Shown here one piece after another: positions 36,479 through 44,848 of a stretch of 64,000 nt of DNA (its first letter is position 1; the number at the start of each line of letters is the position of its first letter). The position numbers were made by a program, and so were the translations under genes. The stretch is taken from the NCBI GenBank assembly GCA_942491105.1, contig CALNZX010000012.1:124001-188000 (forward strand), given 5' to 3'. The notes under the pieces are model-generated. The model had not been told where the DNA came from. It did not search any database and worked only from the letters and a program-made list of their open reading frames with translations. The stretch is from JBBEAM01 sp942491105 (lineage in GTDB: Bacteria; Pseudomonadota; Alphaproteobacteria; Kiloniellales; DSM-21159).

Positions 36479-37351
36479 ATGGAGAAAATCATTCCGAGAA
36501 GCCTGGGCCGCCGCGCCTTCCTTGGCATGACCGCAGCCGCGGTTCTGCTGACGGCACGCCCGCCCCTGGCACAGGCGGCACCGCCCGCCAAACTCTGGGA
36601 CCGCTGGCTGCTCAACGAGCCGGAGTCCCACTACACGATCGACCACTCGGCCTGGGATAGCTTCCTGCGCCGTTATCTGCTTGCGGGGGGCGATGGCATC
36701 AACCGCTTCAGCTATCGCTCCGTTACCCCGGACGACCGGGCCGCGCTCGATGGCTATATCGCGGCGCTGAGCGGCACGCTGATCAGCCAATACAGCATGG
36801 CCGAACAGTTTGCATTCTGGCTCAACCTCTACAACGCGCTGATCGTGCGCGTGGTCTTGGATCATTATCCGGTCGCTTCGATACGCGAGATCGACATTGC
36901 ACCCTCCCTGTTCGACTCCGGGCCCTGGGGGGCGAAGCTGGTGTCCGTAGAGGATCAGGCCCTGTCGCTCGACGACATAGAGCACCGTATTCTGCGCCCG
37001 ATCTGGAAGGATTCGCGCCTCCACTACGTCCTGAACTGCGCCGCTCTCGGCTGTCCCCAGCTGCCGAACCAGGCAATGACCGCACTCAATGGCGAAGCCA
37101 TGCTCGAGCAGGCGGCGCGGGACTTCATCAACCACCCCCGCGGCGTCCAGGCGACCCCGGACGGCCTCGTGGTCTCGCGAATCTACGATTGGTATCTCGG
37201 CGACTTCGGCGGCTACGCGGACGCGCTGATCGCGCATTTCCGCCGCTACGCCGAACCCGGTCTGGCAGCCGCTATCGCGGCGGCCCCGCGGATCATCGGC
37301 TACGAGTACGACTGGGATTTGAACGACGCCGCGCTGCCGCCCAGCGGCTAA
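36479..37351 (+). CDS. DUF547 exported protein
   Basis: A 290-residue protein with an export signal of Tat type (SLGRRAFLGMTAAAVLL, about residues 8-24). DUF547 core motifs follow: FAFWLNLYNALIVRVVLDHYPV (about 104), RLHYVLNCAALGCPQL (about 180), and YLGDFGG. DUF547 proteins resemble papain/transglutaminase-like folds; the conserved Asn, Cys and His here could be catalytic, but no activity is established. It starts about 90 bases after the clpB promoter on the other strand. Domain call is secure. Confidence 0.8.
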   Translation: MEKIIPRSLGRRAFLGMTAAAVLLTARPPLAQAAPPAKLWDRWLLNEPESHYTIDHSAWDSFLRRYLLAGGDGINRFSYRSVTPDDRAALDGYIAALSGTLISQYSMAEQFAFWLNLYNALIVRVVLDHYPVASIREIDIAPSLFDSGPWGAKLVSVEDQALSLDDIEHRILRPIWKDSRLHYVLNCAALGCPQLPNQAMTALNGEAMLEQAARDFINHPRGVQATPDGLVVSRIYDWYLGDFGGYADALIAHFRRYAEPGLAAAIAAAPRIIGYEYDWDLNDAALPPSG

Positions 37352-37476
37352 AAAAATCCCCGCCCCGGGTAGGGGGCGGGGAAGTTCCGAAAGAAGGCGA
37401 AGCCTTCCAAACGGGAGAGATCGATGTCTAGACGGCGGCGGCATGTGGCCACGGTCGCCAAAGACAGGCAGACCAT
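37348..37476 (-). CDS. Possible 42-residue leader-like peptide ORF ending in a terminator
   Basis: From ATG 37476, seven bases after GAGAGG, the frame encodes a 42-residue peptide with MVCLSLATVATCRRR near the start and FAFFRNFPAPYPGRGFF at the end. Its stop lies inside the T-run of a strong hairpin. A ribosome site, short coding frame and terminator in a row resemble a transcription attenuator, but the gene beyond the terminator (DUF547) runs the other way. It could be an orphan leader or a small RNA. Coding is uncertain. Confidence 0.3.
   Translation of the reverse strand: MVCLSLATVATCRRRLDIDLSRLEGFAFFRNFPAPYPGRGFF
37350..37382 (-). terminator. Strong hairpin terminator, minus strand
   Basis: TCCCCGCCCC and GGGGCGGGGA form a 10-bp stem with a six-base loop, followed on the minus strand by seven Ts. 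It sits against the stop of the plus-strand DUF547 gene, but the T-run is on the minus side, so it best ends a minus-strand transcript from the 37380-37600 stretch, where no known gene is found. Confidence 0.65.
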
Positions 37477-37568
37477 AATCTCGCCTCTCCGCAAATGCAA
37501 ATCATTCTCATTCACAAGCAAGCTTTTCTCTTCGGGCAAGCGCGGCGGGAAACCCGCGCGACGGATGA

Positions 37569-37597
37569 TTGACAGCCGGCGGAACGCGGGTTTAGGT
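37569..37597 (+). promoter_or_regulatory. Candidate promoter of the MOSC gene
   Basis: A perfect TTGACA is followed after 17 bases by TTAGGT; the predicted start leaves about 38 bases before the MOSC ATG. The -35 is strong and the -10 weak. Confidence 0.4.
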
Positions 37598-37640
37598 GCA
37601 GAGCAGCATTTTTGCCTCAAACACTGGAATTTCGCGGGCC

Positions 37641-38429
37641 ATGGCCATCACCATCGTCGATATCTATCGTTATCCCGTAAAGGGAATGAGCGGCGAGCGG
37701 CTGGAAGCAGTTTCCCTCAAGGCTGGGGAAGCGCTGCCCGAGGACCGGCGCTTCGCGCTGGCGCACGGCGCCTCGAAATTCAATCCTTCGGACCCTGTCT
37801 GGGTTCCGAAGAGCAACTTTTTTATGCTGGCCAAGGATGAAAAGCTCGCTCAGCTCGCCATCGACTACGACGAGAACAGCGAGGTACTGACCATCCTGCG
37901 CAACGGCAAGCAGGTCTCGCGCGGCAAGATTACCGATCCCCTGGGCCGAACCCTGCTTGAGCAGTTCCTCAGCTCTTTCCTGTCCAGCAGCGGCCGGGGC
38001 ACGCCGAAGATCGTCGAGGCGCCCTCGGGCACCTTGATGGACTCCGCCGACAAGGTCGTGTCGATTCTCAATCTGCAAAGCGTCAAGGATCTGGAGCGGG
38101 TGACCCGCGCGCCCGTCGACCCGCGGCGTTTCCGCGCCAATCTGTGGATCGACGGCGCTCCCGCCTGGCAGGAGTTCAACTGGGTCGGCAAGGAAATCTC
38201 CGTGGGAGGTCTGCGGCTCAAGGTCGTCGAGACGATCGAGCGCTGCGCGGCGACCAACGTCAATCCAGATACCGCGGAGCGGGACATGAACATCCCGCTG
38301 ACGCTGCGCCGTGGCTTCGACCACAGCAACATGGGCGTCTACGCCAAGGTGCTGGGCGATGGCACGATCCGGCTCGGCGACAGCCTCGATGCCCCCACGG
38401 GCGACGCGGCCCGCGAGCTTCCGCTCTAA
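37641..38429 (+). CDS. MOSC-domain protein
   Basis: A 262-residue cytoplasmic protein from ATG 37641. It has the MOSC N-terminal barrel (VDIYRYPVKGMSGERLEAVSL) and the MOSC domain with FRANLWIDG (about 166), and VVETIERCAATNVNPDT (about 205), which holds the conserved Cys. The final segment HSNMGVYAKVLGDGTIRLGD is standard. MOSC proteins handle sulfur on the molybdenum cofactor or bind it in mARC-type reductases. No molybdoenzyme gene is adjacent. The domain is clear; substrate is not. Confidence 0.85.
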   Translation: MAITIVDIYRYPVKGMSGERLEAVSLKAGEALPEDRRFALAHGASKFNPSDPVWVPKSNFFMLAKDEKLAQLAIDYDENSEVLTILRNGKQVSRGKITDPLGRTLLEQFLSSFLSSSGRGTPKIVEAPSGTLMDSADKVVSILNLQSVKDLERVTRAPVDPRRFRANLWIDGAPAWQEFNWVGKEISVGGLRLKVVETIERCAATNVNPDTAERDMNIPLTLRRGFDHSNMGVYAKVLGDGTIRLGDSLDAPTGDAARELPL

Positions 38430-38450
38430 TCGAAGAGGCCCTCCAGTAGG

Positions 38451-39284
38451 TTACTGAGAGACCGCCTCGCTATCGCTGTTTGTGGGGAGCTCGTTGGAGT
38501 CGGCTGCCTCATCGGCACCGGCGGCCTCGTTCGCGGCGCTTTCCTCCGCCACGGCCTTGCTCGCGCGCGGCTTACGGCGTCCGTTCCCGCCCGCCGCGCT
38601 GCGCTGCATGGCGCGGCGCAGACCGTCGTCGTCATCGTCCTTGGCGGTCTCGGCCCCGGCGGCCTCCGCGCTCGGCGCATCGGCATTCGTCATGCTCGTT
38701 TTATCGCTGTCCTTGCGCGCCGGACGCGGCGCCCGCTTGGCCGGCTTCGCAGGAACGGTTTCGCGAGGCGCCGACTCGGCGCTGTCCTCGGCTTCCCGGA
38801 CATTCCTGGACGCCGGTTTCTCCGAATCGGACGGCGCCGCTTCGTCGTGCCCGTTGCGCCGCCGCTCGCTGCGCTGCCGCGGCTGGCGCTCGGCGTTGTC
38901 CTCGCCGCCGCCATGACGGGCGTCGCTGCGAGCCTCGCCACGGGCGTCGTCGCCGCTATCCTGGTCGTAGGACTGCATATCCTCGTCGTTCTGCTGCCGG
39001 CGCTCGGCCTGCTCCCGCCGCGACTCCGGATCCGTGCTGTCGTTCATTAGGCGAAAGTAATGCTCGGCGTGCTGATGGAAGGCTTCCGCCAAGATGCGGT
39101 CCCCGGACGCCGAAGCGTCGCGCGCCAGAGCCAGATACTTTTCATGCACTTGACTGGCGTTGCCGCGGATACGGCCTTCCGGTCCATTGCTGTCGAAGCT
39201 TCTCTGCTGATTAGAGCCGCCCGGCCTGCGGTTACCGGAGCGGCCGCGATTCCGTCTTTGATTGTTATTGCCTTGTCTCATCAT
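38451..39284 (-). CDS. DUF4167 RNA-binding-like protein
   Basis: The 277-residue protein starts MMRQGNNNQRRNRGRSG, an Arg/Asn/Gly-rich basic N-terminus, and then has the DUF4167 helix HEKYLALARDASASGDRI and AEAFHQHAEHYFRLMND (about residues 47-82). The remainder is low-complexity, rich in Glu, Ala, Arg and Ser. DUF4167 genes sit beside prmC-prfA in most alphaproteobacteria, and this one is downstream of prmC on the same strand. Function unknown; the basic tail suggests RNA or ribosome contact. Confidence 0.85.
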   Translation of the reverse strand: MMRQGNNNQRRNRGRSGNRRPGGSNQQRSFDSNGPEGRIRGNASQVHEKYLALARDASASGDRILAEAFHQHAEHYFRLMNDSTDPESRREQAERRQQNDEDMQSYDQDSGDDARGEARSDARHGGGEDNAERQPRQRSERRRNGHDEAAPSDSEKPASRNVREAEDSAESAPRETVPAKPAKRAPRPARKDSDKTSMTNADAPSAEAAGAETAKDDDDDGLRRAMQRSAAGGNGRRKPRASKAVAEESAANEAAGADEAADSNELPTNSDSEAVSQ

Positions 39285-39319
39285 GCTTTTTTTCGCTGTT
39301 CAGGATTTCCCAAAACATC

Positions 39320-39337
39320 CTCGTCCTTCAGGACGAG
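39320..39337 (-). terminator. Weak hairpin downstream of prmC
   Basis: CTCGTCC-TGAA-GGACGAG gives a perfect seven-base stem with a four-base loop on the minus strand, followed by GATGTTTTGG. It is about 190 bases past the prmC stop and 36 bases before the DUF4167 start. T-richness is modest, so it may reduce rather than stop readthrough. Confidence 0.3.
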
Positions 39338-39528
39338 AATGGCCGCCCAACAAAACCATTCTATAGAACTCATTCACCAAGCTCGGTGCGGCTAGAGGCA
39401 CAGTCCTTGCGCGCCGATGACGGTCAGTCGTCTGTGGTGCTGCGGTCCTATCGCCCGGACCCGCGGAGCCATATTGCTCGGGACGAGTGAAACCTAGCGG
39501 CGGCAAGCCAGCATTCCAAGCGATTTTT

Positions 39529-40386
39529 TTATCCAAGCGCCGGCTTGCCAAACAGCAGGCAGCGCGGATGTCCGGCCAGGTCGCGGCGGGATTCGATTCC
39601 TTCGAGTCCGCTTTCGCGCAGCAGACGCTGCACCGGCTCCGCCTGGCCCGCGCCAATCTCGAAAGCCGCCAGCCCGCCAGGGACCAGCAGGCGCGCCGCC
39701 TGTGGTGCGATCCGCGCGTAGGCGGCCAGCCCCCGCTCCCCCGCGAGCAGCGCCGCCCTGGGGTCGTAATCCGCCACCTCCGGGGCCAGAGCGCCCCATT
39801 CCTGCTCCGCGATATAGGGGGGATTGCACAGCAGGATATCGAAACCGGGCTCCAAGCCCGCCCCCCAATCGCCGGTCTGAAAGGCGGCGCGGCGCGCCAG
39901 GCCAAGGCGCTGCGCGTTGCGCGCGGCCGTCTCCACCGCCGCTTGCGCGATATCGATTCCCATGCCCTCCGCCTGGGGCAGCTCGCTCAGCAGCGCCAGC
40001 AGCAGGCAGCCCGTTCCAGTGCCCAGATCGAGCACCCGGTAGCGCCGGTCGCGCTCTGGCAGCGCCGCGAGCAGGGTTTCGATCAGGGTCTCGCTTTCCG
40101 GACGCGGGTCGAGCGTCGCCGGCGACAGCTCGAAGTCCAGGCTCCAGAACTCCCGGCGGCAGAGGATCCGCGAAACCGGCTCGCGCGCCTGGCGCCGCCG
40201 CAACATCTCGGCGAAACGCGCGGCGGGCTCCGCGCCGACTTCAAGGTTACGCTCGGCAAGCACGCTGGCCGCGTCCAGGTTCAGCGCGGCGCCGAGCAGC
40301 AGGCGCGCGTCGCGCCGTGGCGACTCGACACCGGCGGCGGCCAAACGAAGGACGGCCTCGGCCTCTAGCTCGGCCAGGCGGGGCAT
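39529..40386 (-). CDS. prmC: Peptide chain release factor N5-glutamine methyltransferase
   Basis: A 285-residue protein: helical N-terminal domain (1-85), then a SAM-methyltransferase fold with VLDLGTGTGCLLLALLSELP (about 118) and the NPPY catalytic motif (LLCNPPYIAEQEW, about 186). PrmC methylates the Gln of the GGQ motif in release factors, using SAM in the cytoplasm. It starts four bases after the prfA stop, so the enzyme and its substrate are coupled. Confidence 0.95.
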   Translation of the reverse strand: MPRLAELEAEAVLRLAAAGVESPRRDARLLLGAALNLDAASVLAERNLEVGAEPAARFAEMLRRRQAREPVSRILCRREFWSLDFELSPATLDPRPESETLIETLLAALPERDRRYRVLDLGTGTGCLLLALLSELPQAEGMGIDIAQAAVETAARNAQRLGLARRAAFQTGDWGAGLEPGFDILLCNPPYIAEQEWGALAPEVADYDPRAALLAGERGLAAYARIAPQAARLLVPGGLAAFEIGAGQAEPVQRLLRESGLEGIESRRDLAGHPRCLLFGKPALG

Positions 40387-40390
40387 GGCT

Positions 40391-41467
40391 TCACTGCATT
40401 TCGGCGAGGCGCGCCGCCTGATCCTCGGTGATCAGAGCCGAGACGATCTCGTCCAGGGCCTCGCCCATCAGCACCTTGTCGAGCTTGTGCAAGGTCAGGT
40501 TGATGCGGTGGTCCGTCACCCTGCCCTGGGGAAAGTTGTAAGTGCGGATACGCTCCGAGCGGTCGCCGCTGCCGACCTGATTCTTGCGGCTGGCGGCAAG
40601 TTCGGCCTCGCGCTGCTGGCGTTCATGATCGTAGAGCCGCGCGCGCAGCACCTTCAGAGCCTTGGCCTTGTTCTTGTGCTGCGATTTTTCGTCCTGGCAC
40701 TGCACCACCACGCCGCTCGGCAGATGGGTGATGCGAATCGCCGAGTCGGTGGTGTTGACGTGCTGGCCGCCGGCGCCCTGGGAGCGGTAGGTATCGATCC
40801 GCAGATCCTTGTCCTCGATCTCGATATCGAACTCCTCGGCCTCGGGCAGTACCGCCACCGTGGCCGCCGAGGTGTGGATGCGCCCTCCGGACTCGGTCGC
40901 CGGGACCCGCTGCACGCGATGCACGCCGGACTCGAACTTCAGCCGCGCGAAGACATCCTTGCCGGAGATCGAGGCGCTGGCTTCCTTGCAGCCGCCGATC
41001 CCGGTGTCGTTGTAGTCGATGACCTCGAAGCGCCAGCCCTGGCCGTCGGCATAGCGCTTGTACATGTTGAACAGCTCGGCGGCGAAGAGCGCCGCTTCCT
41101 CCCCGCCGGTACCGGCGCGCACCTCGAGGATCGCGTTGCGCGCGTCGGCTTCGTCCTTGGGCAGCAGCAGCAGCATGATCTCATGCTCGATCTCCGGCAG
41201 CCTGTCGCGCAGCGCGTAGTACTCCTCCTCGGCCAGCTTGCGCATCTCGGCGTCGCTGTCGGAATCCCCGCGCAGGGCATCGAGATCGCTGAGCTCCTGG
41301 CGCGCCTCGGTCAGCCGGTTGACGGCCTCGACCATCGGCGTCAGCTCGGCGTACTCCTTGGCCATGCGCGTGTAGTCCGGCGATCCAGGGTCGGCGTGAT
41401 GGGTCATCAGATCGCCGAGCTCGTTGTAGCGCGAGACCACCCGTTCGAGATTTTCGTCGAGATTCAT
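40391..41467 (-). CDS. prfA: Peptide chain release factor 1
   Basis: The 358-residue protein is of normal length. The stop-codon recognition motif is in the RVPATESGGRIHTS segment (PAT tripeptide, about 190), and the peptidyl-tRNA hydrolysis motif GGQ in RSQGAGGQHVNTTDS (about 233). RF1 reads UAA and UAG in the ribosomal A site. It is between hisS (14 bases upstream) and prmC. Intact. Confidence 0.97.
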   Translation of the reverse strand: MNLDENLERVVSRYNELGDLMTHHADPGSPDYTRMAKEYAELTPMVEAVNRLTEARQELSDLDALRGDSDSDAEMRKLAEEEYYALRDRLPEIEHEIMLLLLPKDEADARNAILEVRAGTGGEEAALFAAELFNMYKRYADGQGWRFEVIDYNDTGIGGCKEASASISGKDVFARLKFESGVHRVQRVPATESGGRIHTSAATVAVLPEAEEFDIEIEDKDLRIDTYRSQGAGGQHVNTTDSAIRITHLPSGVVVQCQDEKSQHKNKAKALKVLRARLYDHERQQREAELAASRKNQVGSGDRSERIRTYNFPQGRVTDHRINLTLHKLDKVLMGEALDEIVSALITEDQAARLAEMQ

Positions 41468-41481
41468 CGCTGCACTCCCGG

Positions 41482-42726
41482 CTAGCGGAACTTGGCGAGC
41501 CGGTCCTTCAGCGCCGCGAGCGGCACGGAGTCCTGCTCACCGGAATCGAGATCGCGGACGCTGGCCACGCCCTCCGCCAGCTCGTCCTCGCCGAGGATCA
41601 CCGCCGCGCGGGCGGAAATCTTGTTCGCGCGGTTCAGGCGTTTCTTGATGTTGCCGGTGTAGCCGAGCTCGATCGCCAGTCCGGCGGCGCGCAGCTCCTC
41701 GGCCAGGGTCAGGGCCTTGGCCTCCGCAAGCGCGCCCAGGGGAACGATCGCGATGGGCCGCGGCGCCGGCGGCGCGTCGGCCAGCAGCATGGCCAGACGC
41801 TCGACGCCGGCGGCCCAGCCAACGCCGGGGGTCGGCGGCCCGCCCATGGTCTCGACCAGGCCGTCGTAGCGCCCGCCGGCCATCACCGCGCTCTGGGAAC
41901 CGAGCTTGTCGGTGACGAACTCGAAGGCGGTGTGGGTGTAGTAGTCGAGACCGCGCACCAACCGCGTGTTGACCTTGTAGGCGATGCCCAGGGCATCGAG
42001 GTCGGCCAGAACCGCCGCGAAGAAATCCCGGCTTTCCGCGTTGAGATAAGTGTCGAAGTGCGGTGCGTCCTCGACGATCTTGCGGTCGCCCGCGTCCTTG
42101 GAATCGAGGATACGCAGGGGATTGCGCCGCAACCGGTCGAGGCTATCCTCGGATAGCTTGTCCCGGTGGTCGCTGAAATAGGCGATCAGCGCCTCACGGT
42201 AGTTCTGGCGGCTGTCGGGATCGCCCAGGGTGTTGATCTCCAGCACGGTGTCCTCGGCGACGCCGAGCGCCTCGAGGATCCGCCGCCCGGCGAGAATAAT
42301 TTCGACATCGCCGCGCGGCGACGCGACCCCGAGCAGTTCCAGGCCGATCTGATGAAACTGCCGCTGCCGGCCCTTCTGCGGGCGTTCGTGACGGAACATC
42401 GGCCCGGCGTAGAAAAACTTCAGCGGCAGGGACTGCTGCAGGCCGTTCGACATATAGGCGCGCGCGACACCGGCGGTGTTCTCCGGCCGCAGGGTGATGC
42501 GCTCGCCGCCGTTGGTCTCGAAGCTATACATCTCCTTGGTCACGACGTCGGAGGTGTCGCCAAGGGTGCGCTGAAAAACATCCGTAAACTCGAAGACCGG
42601 CGTCGCCATTTCCAGATAGCCGTAGAGTTCGGCCACCGCGCGGGCGCGCTCGATCACCGCGCGGTGACGGCGCATCTCCTCGGGGAGTAGGTCATGGGTG
42701 CCGCGGACCGGCTGCAAGGCGGCCAA
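41482..42726 (-). CDS. hisS: Histidyl-tRNA synthetase
   Basis: The TTG at 42726 is preferred over an ATG further upstream because GGAGG lies six bases before it and the protein then starts LAALQPVRGTHDLLPEE, the normal HisRS start. The 414-residue product has class II motif 2 with MFRHERPQKGRQRQFHQ (about 110), the histidine-specific LVRGLDYYTHTAFEF (about 258), motif 3 (GVGWAAGVERLAM, about 305), and an anticodon-binding C-terminus. Co-transcribed with prfA. Confidence 0.95.
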   Translation of the reverse strand: MAALQPVRGTHDLLPEEMRRHRAVIERARAVAELYGYLEMATPVFEFTDVFQRTLGDTSDVVTKEMYSFETNGGERITLRPENTAGVARAYMSNGLQQSLPLKFFYAGPMFRHERPQKGRQRQFHQIGLELLGVASPRGDVEIILAGRRILEALGVAEDTVLEINTLGDPDSRQNYREALIAYFSDHRDKLSEDSLDRLRRNPLRILDSKDAGDRKIVEDAPHFDTYLNAESRDFFAAVLADLDALGIAYKVNTRLVRGLDYYTHTAFEFVTDKLGSQSAVMAGGRYDGLVETMGGPPTPGVGWAAGVERLAMLLADAPPAPRPIAIVPLGALAEAKALTLAEELRAAGLAIELGYTGNIKKRLNRANKISARAAVILGEDELAEGVASVRDLDSGEQDSVPLAALKDRLAKFR

Positions 42727-42829
42727 GGATTTCCTCCAGGCTTGAGTGATCGGGGTAAATTCCGGCCACAGACATAGAGCTTTTTGCGGCATCACGCTAC
42801 CCGTTCACGGGCCTGCGAAAACCAAGACC

Positions 42830-43582
42830 TCAACGCCGGGCGAGATCGAGGTAGCGGGCATACAGCGCATTGCAGTCGGCAAGGCGCTTGGCATGGGGCG
42901 ATAGGTCGATCTGCCGCTTCGCCGCGTCCTTGACCGGATTCGGCAGGTAGCTCGTGAAGGGGTTGCCGCCGCTGCGCCTGCGGTTGTTGCGTTCAAGAAT
43001 TGTCTCGATCTCCTGCAGCTCGCCGGGGCTTGCCCGAAAGGGCTCGAAGGCGCTGCCGAAGCGCGCGTTGACCCGCGCCAGCACGGCGGCCATGTCGCCG
43101 GTCACCTCCTCGAAGGTGGCGACCACGAAGGTCCCCGCCCACGGCAGGCAGCCGGCGTAGAAGCTGCGGTAGGCCTCCAGCGCGCAGGCGGCGTCGAGGT
43201 AGCGGTCGTAGAGCAGCAGGGAGCGCACCGCGGCCTCCGGTTCGCGCAGCAGCACCAGCGACGGAACCCCCCAGCGGGCCGCCCGCTTGATCTGGGCCGG
43301 AACGTGGAGGTGATGCGCGACATGAATCTCGCCGGGCTGGGAGACATAGACGGCGGCGGCGGCGTAGGAGGTGGCGCAGCGCATCGCGCCCTCGATCACC
43401 AGGTCGCTGTCGGAGCGCACTTCCAGCTTGGTCCACTCGCGCCCGGTCAGCGCCAAATGCAGGGGATAGAACAGCGCCGGGCTGCCGCCGATCCGGCTTT
43501 TCACGCGGGACCAGAGCCTCGCGGAGCCGCGGGCGCGCAGCTGCCCAAGGCGGCGGCGCAGAGAGGTGACGGCCGCGCTCAC
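42830..43582 (-). CDS. Sulfotransferase-like protein
   Basis: The 250-residue protein has a P-loop-like stretch DLVIEGAMRCATSYAAAAV (about residues 60-78), where classical sulfotransferases bind PAPS, and LVLLREPEAAVRSLLLYDRY (about 109-128), which resembles the 3'-phosphate-binding Arg/Ser region. It is shorter than many sulfotransferases. The gene is inserted between hisS and ispG, eight bases after the ispG stop, so likely co-transcribed with ispG. Substrate unknown; family call moderate. Confidence 0.5.
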   Translation of the reverse strand: MSAAVTSLRRRLGQLRARGSARLWSRVKSRIGGSPALFYPLHLALTGREWTKLEVRSDSDLVIEGAMRCATSYAAAAVYVSQPGEIHVAHHLHVPAQIKRAARWGVPSLVLLREPEAAVRSLLLYDRYLDAACALEAYRSFYAGCLPWAGTFVVATFEEVTGDMAAVLARVNARFGSAFEPFRASPGELQEIETILERNNRRRSGGNPFTSYLPNPVKDAAKRQIDLSPHAKRLADCNALYARYLDLARR

Positions 43583-43589
43583 GGCCAGG

Positions 43590-44741
43590 CTATTCGGCGG
43601 CGGCGTCGGGACGCTGGGTCGCGGCCTCGGCTTCGGCTTCGGCCATCTCGGCTTCGATCTCGGCGGCCTTGGCCTCGACCATGCGCACCAGATGATCGAC
43701 GATGGACTCGTCCTTCAGCCGGTGATCCGGCAGGCCCTTGACGTAGACCTGGTGGGTGCCGCGCCCGCCGCCGGTAAAGCCTATATCGGTCATCAGCGCC
43801 TCGCCCGGCCCATTGACCACGCAGCCGATCACCGAGACGCTCATCGGCGTCGTAATGTGCGCCAGGCGCTGTTCCAGAACCTCGACGGTCTTGATCACGT
43901 CGAACTGCTGCCGCGCGCAGGAGGGGCAGGAAATCACGTTGACCCCGCGATGGCGCAGGCCGAGGGATTTCAGGATATCGAAGCCGGCGTGGATCTCCTC
44001 CACCGGGTCTGCCGAGAGCGAAACCCGGATGGTATCGCCGATCCCGGCCCACAACAGCGCGCCCATGCCGATCGAGGATTTCACCGTGCCCGAACGCAGG
44101 CCGCCGGCCTCGGTGATGCCAAGATGCAGCGGATGGTCGCAGCAGTCCGCGAGTTGCTGATAGGCGGCCACCGCGAGGAAGACGTCGGAAGCCTTCACCG
44201 AAATCTTGAACTCGTGGAAATCCTCGTCCTCGAGGAACTTGGCGTGATTCAGCGCGCTCTCGACCATGGCCTCTGGGCAGGGTTCGCCATAGCGTTCCAG
44301 CAAATCCCTTTCCAGGGACCCGGCGTTGACGCCGATGCGCATCGAGCAGCCGTTGTCGCGCGCCGCCTGCACCACCTCGCGCACCCTTTCGCGCTTGCCG
44401 ATGTTTCCCGGGTTGATGCGCAGGCAGGAAGCGCCGTTGGCCGCCGCTTCCAGCGCGCGTTTGTAGTGGAAGTGGATGTCGGCGACGATCGGCACGGTGA
44501 CTTCCGGCACGATCTCCTTCAAGGCCGCGGAAGAGGCCTCGTCGGGACAGGACACCCGCACGATATCCGCGCCCGCGAGTTCGAGCTGGCGGATCTGTTC
44601 GATCGTCGCCTTGACGTCGCTGGTCAGGGTGTTGGTCATCGACTGCACGGTGATCGGCGCGTCGCCGCCAACCGGCACCTTGCCGACATGGATTTGCCGC
44701 GCGGCGCGGCGATGGATATCTCGATAGGGTCGCAGGCTCAT
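43590..44741 (-). CDS. ispG: 4-hydroxy-3-methylbut-2-enyl diphosphate synthase
   Basis: The 383-residue protein (GcpE) has the usual barrel opening PITVQSMTNTLTSDV and the iron-sulfur ligands in VISCPSCARQQFD (about 266) and VIGCVVNGPGEA (about 307). It makes HMBPP from MEcPP in the non-mevalonate isoprenoid pathway. The last 40 residues are Glu/Ala-rich and look non-conserved. It heads the ispG-sulfotransferase-hisS run. Confidence 0.95.
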   Translation of the reverse strand: MSLRPYRDIHRRAARQIHVGKVPVGGDAPITVQSMTNTLTSDVKATIEQIRQLELAGADIVRVSCPDEASSAALKEIVPEVTVPIVADIHFHYKRALEAAANGASCLRINPGNIGKRERVREVVQAARDNGCSMRIGVNAGSLERDLLERYGEPCPEAMVESALNHAKFLEDEDFHEFKISVKASDVFLAVAAYQQLADCCDHPLHLGITEAGGLRSGTVKSSIGMGALLWAGIGDTIRVSLSADPVEEIHAGFDILKSLGLRHRGVNVISCPSCARQQFDVIKTVEVLEQRLAHITTPMSVSVIGCVVNGPGEALMTDIGFTGGGRGTHQVYVKGLPDHRLKDESIVDHLVRMVEAKAAEIEAEMAEAEAEAATQRPDAAAE

Positions 44742-44848
44742 CTGAAGCTCATTCCGTCCGCGCCGGGCTGGTCGATAGGGCGGGCTCTTACTCGCTAAAT
44801 GACCGTCTCACGGCACAAGTTCAAGCATGGCATGCGCAGCGGGCGCGC

